From Phaseolus vulgaris (Eukaryota; Streptophyta; Magnoliopsida; Fabales; Fabaceae): a DNA stretch of 64,000 nucleotides. Position 1 is the stretch's first letter. Every line of letters begins with the position of its first letter. Of the stretch, positions 13,201-24,500 are shown piece after piece. Location: assembly GCF_000499845.2 (NCBI RefSeq), contig NC_023759.2, forward strand, positions 38,793,172-38,857,171. Direction: 5' to 3'. A program made the position numbers and the translations under genes. The notes beneath the pieces were generated by a model. It was not told where the DNA came from, did not search any database, and saw only the letters and a program-made list of their open reading frames with translations.

Positions 13201-14384
13201 CATTGTAGATATTTATTTCTGTTATGTAGATATTTATTTCTGATGACTATTTTTTTATCTTTTAATATTAACAAAAGATAACAAAATATATGGATTCAAG
13301 AATTTTTAAAATGAAGTTAATAATAATTGTCTATTTTAATTCTTAGTTATTTCTATTTGTATATGTGTTTAGTCTTTATTTAGTTCTTTTTTTTTATTTC
13401 ACTTTTTTATTAGTTCTTTGTTTTCCATATCTAAAATAAATGTACGGCTGATATATTAAGACGATTTTCTTTAATTTAAGTAAGAAAATAAATACAAAAA
13501 ATTTCATTCTCATTTCTTTAATTTCTTTTTTCTTTTGTTCGTGTTTTATAATATGGTATCTGATAAAAATTCTTGTTATTATATTTATTCATGATTAAAG
13601 TTATTAAACCGTCACAATTTTTATTCATCTTACCATATTAATTCATTAAATAATCCTTATTTTCTAATTGTCCGATATAATAAGTACATTGAAATATTTC
13701 TTATAAAAAATCTTTAAAATGTTATATTTAAAACTTTAGGTCTCATAAAAATCTTGTAGTGAAACAAGTTGTTGCCACATAGTTATAGTCTTAACATTAA
13801 GAACTAAGTTTTATATAAGATAATGTGTTTTAACAATTTAAAAATAATATTCCCATACCAACAACCATATTCGGAATATCATTTTCGACACTGAAATTCT
13901 TCTTTTACTGAAACTATTTTCCTTTTCAAATTTTGACAATTTAAGAACCACTAACATTTCTGACAGGTTTACAGGGGTAATTTCAATTTCGTGACCTTGT
14001 TAGAACACCGAGTTAATGATTTTTTTTTTTTTTTACAATAGAAAACAGAAATTAAAATGTAAAAAGTAAAGCACAGTTTTGGCAAATGTATAAGAACAAA
14101 AGGATAAAAAATTGTTCATATAGAAACTAAAATGTAGAGCTTCTATGGAGACTCAAATAAGAAGCGCACACAAATATAAAAACTAAGTAGATATATTAGT
14201 TGAGATTTTAAAATATTATTTTGGCATAATTTTTTTATGTGGATTTTAAAAGATTACGCAGTGTTATGACTTATAACATATTAATACTCATGATTAATAT
14301 TTTGTAGTTTGAATAATGGATTTACGTTGCCAGACTTAAAAGGGACTTAATGAATTTTATGAAAAAAAAAGTTCAATGTAAAAA

Positions 14385-14612
14385 TATATTATTATTATTA
14401 GAAAATTATTAAATAAAAATTAATATTAAAAATAAAAAAATAATTAATAAATTAGATATTATTTATATAGACTACAAAAATTATTGATATCTAAAGTAGT
14501 TTTTATTATTTATAAAATTTACAAAAACTAGTTTATAAATTAATATCTAATTCCATACCAAAATTTTAGCTACTAACTTTAGAATTAAAATAATTATTAA
14601 CATAAGTTTATA
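14385..14612. repeat. Degraded CACTA-type MITE remnant
   Basis: 'attagaaaattattaaat', 'ttattgatatctaaagtag' and 'actagtttataaatt' match internal segments of the CACTA-ended elements at 42411 and 46300. The terminal CACTA and the right end are not preserved, so this is an old fragment. Confidence 0.45.
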
Positions 14613-15624
14613 AAAATTAAAAGAATTCCATAAATTTTTATTGAACATTCAAAATTACCGAAGTAAAAAATAAACAAGAATGACAACGTTTGGATAAGCC
14701 AAAAGCAAAATCAATAATTCTTTTTTTAATATTTTATTGTCTAGTTAGTTCTAAACTTTATGTACTCCTATACAGCTGCAACAGTGCACATTAACATATT
14801 TTTATTAATGTTTTTGTGTTTGAATAATAAATTCCAAAACTATGTTTGTGTATGAATAATAAATTTAAAAGGATGAAAAATTGTATATTAGTTCACTGAT
14901 GATTCATTGCAACAATATTTTTGCAAAGACAATTATAATGTAGTGCACAATGATGGAAAAAAATTTGGCAATTTGCACCAAAAAAGAGAATAGAAAAGTT
15001 TCTAACATAAGATTATTGCTTTTTATACATCATACTAAAACTTTCAATGAAACCATTCTTAAAAAGCTATTCCTTTATACTTTTGAACATAAATAGACTT
15101 TTGTGTAGGTTAAAAAATTCTTATTAAATACCACTAAATTTTGTTACACTCCAAGAATTTTTTTAATTCTAATTAAATGCCACGACTTATTTATATAATT
15201 TACATATCTTGATTGAAAATCATAATACCTTTTTATATATTTTTTTAAAAATCATAATCCAATAAACTCCATTCCTAATCAAATCTAGTGTCAACAACTT
15301 GAAAACTCAACCACGTGAAAATTAATACTACGCAAGTCTCTCCCACAACATGTCTAGTTTTAGCCCAACAGAATACAAGGGGTGTTCAAATAGTAATGCA
15401 AATGATATTTCTAACTTTTCCTATTATTAGAACAATGTTTTTGAGGGAAATGGGTACAAAGATGTGGTGGACCCACCATCTTGCATGTTCCATTTCCTTA
15501 CTATTCCTTTGACCCATTTCGTGTCTTTTACTCATGTAAGGCTGTTTCTTCCTGCACCTCCATATATTCTTCTATCACCTCCGTATATTCTTCTATCATC
15601 TCCATACATTTTTCATATTTCCAT

Positions 15625-15718
15625 ATATTATGTAATCTGAAAGTCTTTTTAGTTTTTGAATTACATAATCCGAAAGTCTTTTTCTAAATACGTGTCTAGA
15701 TTTCATAATCCAGAAGCT
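15625..15718. repeat. Cluster of three ATAATCCGAAAGTC-type motifs
   Basis: 'ttatgtaatctgaaagtc', 'gaattacataatccgaaagt' and 'gatttcataatccagaag' occur within 90 bp. The same motif forms the nine-copy array at 61800-62225 in front of a Mutator-type transposase gene. This suggests a terminal or subterminal piece of a related element. Confidence 0.5.
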
Positions 15719-16429
15719 ACTTTGTGGGAGTGACATAAGAAGGATAAAAAGGTATTTTCACGTTGTGTATGGAAGTGACAAAAGAATGGAGAAAAACAGT
15801 CTGGATGTGAGCATAATCAGAAGCCAGAAATAGAATTGATAACCCTTAGCACTACCCGGCCCATAAAATTAGAAGCATCATCCATTGATACCAAAGAAAA
15901 ACCATCAGATATCCACCACCTTCAGAGTCCCAAAATCAAACCAAAAAGACTTACCCTATGATCAAACTAGATAGAACTCTAGCATAACCAGTATCTGCAT
16001 CATCTAACCTTCAACCACTAGAGCTAGTTGACCTCACCAACAACACTTGTATCAAGGTCTAGAAAGCCACCACATCTTGGTTGTTGATGACAGAGCCGAC
16101 AGCTTCTCATGTTGGGTTTTGTTATTTGGTGATTGTGTTGCTTGATGATGAACCGGGGTGTCGGTTTGAATGGAGAAAGGTGGTATTGGTTGAGCTTCCA
16201 AGGCTTTCATAACGTTTGAAGTGAGGCTTTTTAAGAGATGGAAGAATTTGATTGACACAAACATTCCAATCGCTATGCAGGATTTTATATGCGAGCAAAA
16301 GATCACATGCGAATAAAACTATATCATTTTATGACTTTTCATCTAAAAATTCAAGTTCTCAGTCAAAAAGGAAAACATCATATAAGAAGTTCAATCAAAA
16401 TGTGTATTCAAATGTATCCACTCTAGGTA

Positions 16430-18085
16430 TTAAGTCCTCGAGAAGATCAAAACAGCTAAATATAGGCCAGGTTCATCCACAAATTCAGCCACATCAAAAG
16501 AGTGAGCAGCTGCAGCACTTTGCAAATATGTTTTATCAGGTAAGTCAGAAACCACCAGATCTGGGTACTGTTGTCGTTGCTGTTCTAATACTTCTCTCCC
16601 TTTGGGATGACTGATAATCACTCTTCCACCTACAGGTCAAATCCAAAATTAAATACTACAACTTGGTAGTAGCACTGAGCTAAACTTCACAAGGAAATAA
16701 TATACCCGGAGAATAAGAAAAACAACATGGAAAACTAAGAATATCGATCAATTTACTGTGCAAAACAATCAAGTACACATACAACTAGCAGAATAAAAAA
16801 TGTTACACATTATAAGTTATCATCTAAATAAAACAAAGTCAAACAAATCATTAGCTGAGTAAAAACAGAGGTAAAAAGTTCTGCATTTCAGGAGTGTTTT
16901 TCCTAAGGTCTCTACCCCTCGCCCAAAATTTACAGGGAAAACATTACTCAATGCTCATGAACGACAAACTTTTTGAGCCACAACATGGTGTTGGTCTCAA
17001 AAGCAAATAGAATGACTGCTCATGCTAGAATAAGTTAACATATAAAATTAAAATTATAGTAGACCTAGTAAGCAGTGATACTCTGTAACACACTCCAACT
17101 ACATTCTTTCCCATTGATTAAAATTCTTTGAAAACTACAAAATTATGAGTAGAGGCTTATTAAATAAAAAGCTAAGTCTTGGTTAGATAAATTTCTTGAT
17201 AATCATTAACAGGAAAAGAAACTAAAAAACTAAATCAGATTAAAAATCTCCCATAAGTTAAAATTAGCCTGTAAATTACCTAGGAAAGTCTATCCAAACA
17301 TGACATCAGACCCAAATGCCAATTATGACAGACAGCATGTTTGAAGGTGTTTTCATAGGGCGGTGCTAACATATCTAGACTGTAAACAACCGAAGAGGCT
17401 TTGTTGGGTTTCCTACCACTCAACACGCAACGAATCGGACAGTAACAGGAAATAACAATATGCCATAAAAAAGAGGAAACTATTAATCAGTAGCAAACGA
17501 ACCTGGAGCACATTTCCCAGCCAAAGACCCCAGAATTTGTTCAAGCTTGAAGGGTAACGCGGGAAGAAAATAAAGGAAAACAGCATCAAAAGGAGCCCAC
17601 TTTTCCGGAACATATATTATCTCTCCCTGCCAACACTTAACCTTGTCATATTTCTCTTTGATGCAGGCCAACACGAGAAGCGAGTCATGGACAACGAACA
17701 GAGAGGAATTCAACCCCGCCAAGGAATCCACAAAGTGTTCAGACCCAGCTGAAACCAAAACCCTGGAACCCTCTTGGACCTTCCCCGCAGACAGAATGCG
17801 CTCAACGCTTCGGTCTTCGTCGCAATCGAGCACGGACCAGTCCTTCTCGTCGAGTTCTGGAATGGAAACAAAAGACGCCCCCTCGGGGAGAGAAATGGGT
17901 GCGTCAATGTTTGAGTCAGTGGCTCGCCGCAAAACGGGTTTTGGTGTGAGAGAAATTGGAGAGAGAGTGAGAAGAGTGGAGGAGAGAGTGTGCATAAATG
18001 GTTGGTGCTTGGATTGAAGAAGGGAATGGAAGTTGCATGGTGGAGAGGGTATGGAAAGGAAGGAAGTTAAAGAAACTGAATTCAT
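16430..18085 (-). CDS. Probable plastid-targeted methyltransferase-like protein, two exons
   Basis: Exon 1 is 18085-17503 and exon 2 is 16629-16430 on the minus strand, with a GT-AG intron between (17502-16630). The split codon gives ...CAPG-GRVIISHPKG..., and the total is 260 residues with stop TAA at 16430-16432. The N-terminal ~50 residues are rich in Ser, Leu, Pro and Thr with few acidic residues, like a chloroplast transit peptide. The mature part has alternating beta-type and alpha-type segments (SRVLVSAGSEHFVDSL, KCWQGEIIYVPEKWAPFDAV, LPALPFKLEQIL, VIISHPKG) in the order of a Rossmann-type class I methyltransferase fold. However, a classical Gly-rich SAM motif (GxGxG) is absent. I cannot give a substrate. 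It could be a non-catalytic plastid protein of the same fold. The nearby plus-strand open frames are shadows of these exons. Confidence 0.85.
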
Positions 18086-18623
18086 GGAAGAAAAAATAGA
18101 GTTTTGGAAGTAGAAGAAGATAGAGCAGAGATTTGAATTAGGGTCTCCTTCCTAGAATACATAATATATTTAAATGAAACTATAAGCTCTTCTTTTTTCT
18201 TTTTTTTCTTTATTGTGTTTTTCCTTTTTAAATTAAATTTATTTTATTGTTCTAAAAAAAAGTTAAATTCATTTTACCCTGTAGGTAATAGAATGAGTTG
18301 TCCATTAAATCCTAAAGTCCCAATAAATTTGTTATCGTGAAAAGCTTTGTTTCAACTAGGTGAGAGTAGAAAGAGAAGGAAAAAAAATATAATTGATGCA
18401 TTGATAAAAAAAATATGTAAAAATTGTGTTACATAATAAATCACATAAATGTACTTAACTTTTTTTTATTAACAATATATATAAATTTGATTTGAAGAAT
18501 ATGATAATAATTGTAAGAATTAGAAATTTTTTTACAATTTTTAGGGTTTAGAGACATAAGTAAGGTAGAAAAAAGTTCAAAACCAAAAATAACAAACACA
18601 AGGTTGAGTGGGTATGAGGGGTA
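18086..18623. other. Upstream region of the methyltransferase-like gene
   Basis: Contains the 5' leader and presumably the promoter of the minus-strand gene, with long A/T runs around 18190-18260. No clear TATA box was singled out. It ends at the left LTR of a decayed Ty3/gypsy element. Confidence 0.4.
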
Positions 18624-18898
18624 TGACAAGCAATATTAAAAGTTGGTTGGAGGAAAAATAACATTATGGAATGAGTGATTTTGATTCTTTCTTAAATTCT
18701 TCGATCACAAAAATTTCACTCTCTTTTTTTCTTAATTATATTTTTCATCCCTTGTTTGTAATTTTTCTATCTTGTCAGCATTCATCGCTTTCATTGCAAG
18801 AAAAAAAATCCTTGGGTTATAATACATATTATGAGTTTATATTTCATTATATTTTGATTTTCCCTGTTTAGGATCCACACCTATCACATTTGGTGCTT
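18624..18898 (+). repeat. 5' LTR and primer-binding region of the decayed chromovirus-like element
   Basis: Begins TGACAAGC and ends ...CA. It is followed at once by 'tttggtgctttcattga', a primer-binding-like segment, and then the gag start at 18909. The first ~30 bases match the 3' LTR start at 26038. Confidence 0.6.
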
Positions 18899-18908
18899 TC
18901 ATTGAATC

Positions 18909-21162
18909 ATGATTGAGAATACTTGTCCAAATGGACTATTAACTAATATCAAACAAATGTTGGAAGATATGGAAAAGAGAGGTAAGGAGAATGCTATTCG
19001 ATTCAAAACATTGGAGTTAACCATTGATGGGTTACTAAAGCAAAATGTTGGTTTAGAGTTAAATGTTGTTGTTTCCACTTCATCACCATTTCAACTAAGG
19101 AGTGCTAAGCTTGATTTTCCTTGATTTATTGTCCTTCAATGAATATTTAAGTTGAAAATATTTTTAGTTATTACACTTTATGAACATCATTTGACCATTG
19201 AGCCATTCATCTAGACAAATAACTTATTCCTTGGTATCAAATGCTAACTTGCATCAATTCCCTTAATTCGTTAGTTGCTTTTACACGAGTCCTTGAAATG
19301 GAATTTGGACCTTCCCCTTATGAGTGTCCCCAAGCACAACTGTTCAAACTGACCCAAGCAACTATTAGACATGATTATTATGTTCAATTTAGAACTCTAC
19401 TGGGTTTAATGAATCACTACAAAAGTAGTGTTGTACTACTTTGATATTAAGGTCCAAGTATGGATCATGGAGAGTGTTATTTGAGGGTTTGAAGAACAAA
19501 TCTGATTCCTTATGGTGAAAAGACAAGAAAAATTTAGTTATTCTCCAAGTAAGGAGCAATTGGTTCTTGGATAATATCACATGGAAGTTGGGTAACGAGA
19601 ACAAAATTTTGTTTTAGGAAGATTTTTTGTTAGGGCAGAGTATCCTGAAAGATAGGTTCATGAGACTTTACGCCAATTCAAACCAAAAAGGTTTATTCAT
19701 AGGTCAAATAGGCATTTGGGAGGAAAATCTCTAGTGTTGGAGACTAAGATGGAGAAAACCTTGGCTTGCATGGGAATAAGTCCTAATGAATGAAATGATT
19801 AGTCTCTCATTAAAGAAAAATAGTTAGTTTTTTATATCCAAGACAAATGGGTATGGAAAGATGTGAGTATGAGAGAATACATTATTAAATTTGCATATAT
19901 CTTTCTATCAAAGGTTCAAATGGAGGAGGAATTTGAGGTTTTTACCAAACTTTGGAAAGGCATTACCTACAACCACTTTTTTTTTCTGTTGGCGTTTTTT
20001 CCATAATAAAATTGCAACAATTCAAAATCTTCTTCATAGAAATATTCATCCTCAAAAGGTTAATGATGTCGTGTGTAATAAGGAGTTAGAGGATTCAGAT
20101 AATCTCTTTTTCATTTGTTCGAAAGTTGAGAAAATTTGGAATATGATTGCTAATTGGCTAGGACTTGTATTCACACACCATGACACTGTAAAGGCACACT
20201 TTTGTGGTTTTGATTTTTCGACTTTTAGTGCAAATAAAAATGATATCTTGAACATTATTTGGATAACAACAATTTTGGAATATGAGAAAAAAATATCATT
20301 TTAATAATAAAATCCCTGATGAAACGCAAATTTTTATGATGGTGCAATTAAAATCTTGGGTTTGGATTACAACTAAGTTTCCTTTAGCCATGTTTTCTTA
20401 GTTTGACTGGAGTTTAAACCCCATTGTATGTACTTAACTATTAAACTAAAACATTAGGCTTTCAAGTCTAGATAAAAGCTTTCGTTGCAGCTCCTTAGGG
20501 ATCAACACCTAATGCATGTCACAGGGGTTAAGACAACACTAGAATCTTAAGAATGAAATGTAATTTGAATTGGTAGACAAAATTGCATTGTAAATGATCA
20601 AAGCATAAGACTTGAGTGGTTAATGTAGAACAACGAATAACAATTTTTGTTCAAATCCTTGTGTCCTATAATTGTATTTTGCTGATACCTGATTTTGATA
20701 CAAATTCTATATCTTTGTTCAAACCCCCACTCTTTATGTTCGGAACTTTCAAGTTAAGGAGGATCAAAGTGTTTTCTTGGATGGTTCCGGTTTGGGTTCT
20801 TTAGGTCTCTTTTTGTATATATGTAATACTGTTAAAGTACCCTTCAAATACTCCCATTTATTATATTTTTATTCTTGATAAAAAAAAGTTGGATATTCAA
20901 TGGATATTATAGCTCCAGACTCTACCACCTTGATTCAATTTGTGTTCTTAGCTATATGAAGAGAATTATGTTGCTAAACTTAGATCTTATATTTTGAACC
21001 TTTGGTAAAAAACACAAACCACTCAAAATGTCTTACCTATTAGACAATTCATAAAATCAACCAATCTACCCCCTCTCATTCTATCACCAAACCATTCCTT
21101 TAATCCACTTAAAATTTCTTACCTATTAGACAATCCATAAAATCAACCAATCTACCCCCTCT
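18909..21162 (+). pseudogene. Broken gag of the chromovirus-like element, split by a LINE
   Basis: Part 1 (18909-19440) starts with ATG and an N-terminal coiled-coil-like region (MLEDMEKRGKENAIRF). It continues in shifted frames with Retrotrans_gag-type motifs (FTRVLEMEFGPSPYE, QLFKLTQATIRHDYYVQF). Part 2 resumes after the LINE near 20950 with the gag C-terminal segment around 'LYEENYVAKL' and Pro/Thr-rich linker sequence. There are many stops and frameshifts, so it is not functional. Gag would package the element RNA in virus-like particles. Confidence 0.7.
19441..20880 (+). mobile_element. 5'-truncated LINE (L1-type) 3' part nested in gag
   Basis: A zf-RVT-type domain typical of the C-terminus of plant LINE ORF2 is readable at 19891-20304 (FCWRFFHNKIATIQNLL, LFFICSKVEKIWNMIANWLG, IIWITTI). 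Upstream frames show the preceding 'KYGSWR' region. The 3' end reads 'atactcccatttattat' then 'ttgataaaaaaaag', the same tail type as the LINEs at 35597, 24971 and 55590. It lacks the reverse transcriptase. Confidence 0.75.
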
Positions 21163-21167
21163 CATTC
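21031..21167 (+). repeat. 88-bp tandem duplication within gag
   Basis: 'cttacctattagacaat' followed by 'ctaccccctctcattct' occurs at 21031 and again at 21119. The second copy is interrupted by the solo LTR at 21168 and resumes after it at 22117 (ccctcaccaaaccattcc). The duplication therefore came before the LTR insertion. Confidence 0.8.
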
Positions 21168-22116
21168 TGATACAAATCATCTCGACAAACAAATGACTAG
21201 GGACACAATAAACACTTCACAATTAAGTCAGTCATCTCAGCATCCAAGACAAGGTCCCACCAAACTTCAAAAGGACCTAACCAGAAGAAGAACTAGACAT
21301 AGGCCAGAGCATCAAATATTCTTTCTTCTGGTTTTTTTAAAATACAAGTTTACGTAAATAAATTGGGCTCACTGTGGGGGTCCAAATAGAAGAATAAGAT
21401 AGAGTAGGGTGTGCTTAGTAATTTAAGTAGGTTGTGCTTAGTAAATTGGGTTTGTGTCAAACCCACCTTTCATGACATGTGCACCCAGGTTTAGGGTTTA
21501 TTTGACCTACCTTCTAGAAGGTTTTTCACAAATGACACCCCTACCCTTCTTACTCTTGCTCCCCAAGTCACTCTCTCCTATATAAAGGGTGTCTTGCATA
21601 TGTAATTTACACTTGGATTTGAATAGAAGAGAAACTTTGTTTGAGTGATTAGTGAGCTTTGTCTCCTAAATTGTTCTTAGGTCTTATCTTGAGTGTAGTG
21701 CACCTCAAGTGATGGTTCCTCACCACTCATCTTGGAATTGCCTCACTCTCCAAGTGGCGTGATTCCTTGCTCCATTTTTCATAAACTTTCTTCATTTCTT
21801 CATCTTTTTTTCCTTTCTTATTTGCACCATTTCCAATCCTTTTTATGTTCTTGTGTTCTTCCTTTCTTATTCGGTTTCCATCTTGTTTCTTTCCATTATA
21901 TGTTCTTTAATTTTGCACCTCTTCATCATCAACACCATATAATTGTGTTTTCTCTTTGTCCTCTGGAAGTGAACCTTCACATTTACTTAACCACTTGGTT
22001 AAGTTCGTGTCCAGTGGGAATCTTCTTTGGGTTTCTCACCATATTTGTTTAAAATCAAAAACTCACAAACAAGTGAAACTCCTTAAAATGTGCAATCTTA
22101 AAATCAACTCACATCA
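21168..22116 (+). mobile_element. Solo LTR, 949 bp, with 5-bp TSD CATTC
   Basis: Starts TGATACAAATC and ends ...CACATCA, flanked by CATTC at 21163-21167 and 22117-22121. The flanking gag sequence continues across it, which confirms the borders. A promoter-like CCTATATAAAGGG lies near 21580. Related copies are at 39024-39640 (starts TGATACAACCC) and 47943-48385. No internal domain or second LTR is present. Open frames inside (e.g. 21732-22052) are not genes. Confidence 0.8.
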
Positions 22117-22121
22117 CATTC

Positions 22122-22750
22122 CCTCACCAAACCATTCCTTCAATCCAAATAACATGAGAGTGGAAAAGAGTGGAAAAGACTAGCAAAAATGACTAGCAAA
22201 AATATAGCTCCAAGTGGAAAAGAGTTGTGCTACTACAAGTTCTCAACAACAAGTAGGCATATAACAAATAATACTTTCTTTTGAAAATGAAAGAAGATGA
22301 ATCAAGAAAATTAGAAGCATATCCTCTTGATAACAATGAGCATGTTGTCAATCATTATTCCTTGGATCACCATTTGTCTTACAATGCTCTTAAAGGATAT
22401 TTTGGTCTTGACACTATAAAATTAAAAAAGGCTCCAAAAATGGAATGCAAGCTAGTATGTTATTATATAGTTGTAGTTTAGATCATTTCTTATAGCCAAG
22501 GTCACATTGTTTAAAATTACTAGTTGAATTAATTGCATACTTGCAAGTTTTGGTTGGTGATGATAAATCCTTAATGGGGCAGCTTGGTGAAAGGATTAGA
22601 AGTTAATATTTAAGAACACTCATTGAAATTATTGGAACACATATTGCTTATTATTGTGGTATATTTGGTTTTGGGAACTGCTCGAGTGTCCACTTAGACC
22701 CCTAAATATAGCAAATTCTTTTTCAACAATAAATATATAACTTTACATAG
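22122..22750 (+). pseudogene. Zinc-knuckle remnant and protease region of the chromovirus-like element
   Basis: After a degraded CCHC-like segment (KELCYYKFS near 22215) the frame at 22281-22481 shows the pre-protease motif HYSLDHHLSYNALKGYFG. This is followed, with frameshifts, by protease-type remnants (SLDHFL, VLVGDDKSLMGQ, VLGTA). The usual active-site context can be made out but is broken. The segment stops at a LINE insertion at 22751. Confidence 0.65.
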
Positions 22751-23211
22751 TTTTTTTATTAGCAAAAAGAAATATATAAATAAATAAAAGGGTACTTGAG
22801 GTACTCCAACCCATTTACAAATAGACAATTGTACACAAATGAGATTAGAAAAAAGTCCATCCAAAACAACTATAGACCGACAAACTTTCCCTCACATTCA
22901 TTTATGTAACAACAAACATATAGGACAAAAATAAAGTCACCAAAGATTTGATGTAAATTGTCAAGTACGGTACAATTCACTCATTTTAAAAGAATGCACA
23001 TCACAAATTCTACGACTGTGTTATTTACCCTACAAATTCTACAACCATACTCATCTCAAGAAAATTGGTTAGATTTCAACTGACAAGGAACTGAGTTGGC
23101 CATTATACTTCACACTTACAAATAGGTTTTCTTTATTCCTTTTGGCTTACCTCCCCACAAGCTCAAAATCATGCAATTCCATTCATCAAAGATATTGGTC
23201 CAATTAGGGTC
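22751..23211 (-). mobile_element. Minus-strand 5'-truncated LINE 3' end
   Basis: Read on the minus strand the segment ends 'gtacccttttatttattta' and then an A-rich tail at 22751-22760, the usual plant LINE 3' end. AACTTTACATAG (22739-22750) and AACTTTATAG (23212 onward) flank it as an imperfect TSD, and the gypsy pol continues beyond. No coding domain can be recognised with certainty. Confidence 0.55.
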
Positions 23212-23254
23212 AAACTTTATAGATATCACAACTAGAAATTATAATTTGAAACTT

Positions 23255-24500
23255 GGATAGAGATGTTCTGTAGGAACGAATTATAGTGCCTAACACTAAT
23301 CCTTTTTCTTTTCCATATTCTTGGTGAAGAATGATGGAACATGGAGATTTTAATAAAGACTATCAAGCCTTGAATATCATTACAATGAAGGATAATTTCC
23401 CTATAGTGGATGAGTTATGAGTTGCATAAATACCTTTCTAAATTGGACCTAATTAAGATCATGGTACAACCAAATCTTGATGAAGGAATAAGATGAATAT
23501 ATAACAATATCTAATACTCATCAAGGCCTTTATGAATTGAAGTAATGTCATTTGTACTCTTTAATGCACCAATTATACATTTCAAAGTCACATGAATAAG
23601 GTTTTCCAAGATCATTAAATCTGCATTGGTTGGAGGTGATCCTCAATTATTGTGGCAACATAATCTCTTTGCAAAGCTGTCAAAATATTCCTTTGGGCTA
23701 CAAAAAGTTGATTACCTAAGACACATTATTTCTGGTAAGGGTGTGGTAGTGGATAAAGAAAAAAGGTGAAGACTATATTGGATTGATCTGTGCCTACTAA
23801 TGCAAAATAAATTAAAGGTTTCCTTTGCCTTACAAGATATTATAGAAGACTTATATAGAAGGATGTGAAGTTGTAAGTGCTCTTTTAACCAATTTATTAA
23901 AGAATGAATTTTTTTCTCGAGATGATCTAGTACAACAACATTTGCAAAACTCAAAGTTATTGTTACTAAGGCTCCAATTCGTAGTCTTCCTAATCTTTCG
24001 CAACCATTTATTCTTGAAACAAATGCTTCAAGTTTGGGCATTGGGCCAGTATTGAGCCAAAACCACCATCCACTTGTATTTTTCCCAAAAAGCTTACTCT
24101 TAGACAAAAAGTTGTCAACTTATGTAAGATAATTTTATGTTATTACCACAAGTTGTCAATAAGTTCATTAAGTTTGAAGAATTTACCTCATCGAACTATT
24201 TAAACTCCTGAGCAACAAAAATGTTTGCGTAAGCTGTTAGGATATTACTTCTCTATTGAATATAAGTCGAGAAAAGAAAACAAAGATGTTGATCTCTACC
24301 AAGATAATTCTTTATGGCTTGGTTTAAACCATATTTTTCCATTCTTTCTAATCATAGAAAAACTATAGCAGCAGATCCTAAGATGAAAATCATTACGGAT
24401 TTGTGCATTGCAAGTGGGCTTCCTAATCACAATTACTTTATTCATGATCAAATTCTCTTTTGGAAGAGTAGAATAGTTAATCCCACAACTAGTGTGATAG
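23255..24500 (+). pseudogene. Reverse transcriptase and RNase H remnants (Ty3/gypsy)
   Basis: Reverse-transcriptase motifs are readable in changing frames (VPNTNPFSFPY, KNDGTWRF, KDYQALNIITMKDNFPIVDEL). The RNase H region follows (VDYLRHIISGKGVVVDKEK, then FILETNASSLGIGPVLSQ at about 24010-24060). The first catalytic Asp of RNase H appears as Asn (codon 24022-24024). Many stops make it non-functional. Confidence 0.75.

Larger units (their letters stand above)
10241..16429. other. 3'-UTR of NST1-like gene, then AT-rich intergenic DNA
   Basis: The first few hundred bases after the stop at 10240 are presumably 3'-UTR; no strong AATAAA was picked out. The rest is AT-rich and closed in all frames. 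Recognisable items are a CACTA-like remnant near 14385-14610, an ATAATCC-type motif cluster near 15625-15715, and an LTR-like, C-rich segment at about 12515-12700 that I could not place. The last few hundred bases before 16430 are probably the 3'-UTR of the minus-strand gene. Confidence 0.5.

Noticed and set aside
16052..17018. Open frames on both strands at 16052-16306 (-) and 16252-16614 (+)
   Set aside because: The plus frame overlaps exon 2 of the minus-strand gene as a shadow, and the minus frame lies in its 3' flank. No domain or splice support.
17643..18017. 124-codon plus-strand frame
   Set aside because: It lies entirely antisense to exon 1 of the methyltransferase-like gene, whose minus frame is coherent and splices in phase.
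21732..22183. Two overlapping plus-strand frames of 106 and 75 codons
   Set aside because: They lie inside a solo LTR with TSD. The Phe/His-rich composition reflects T/C-rich LTR sequence.
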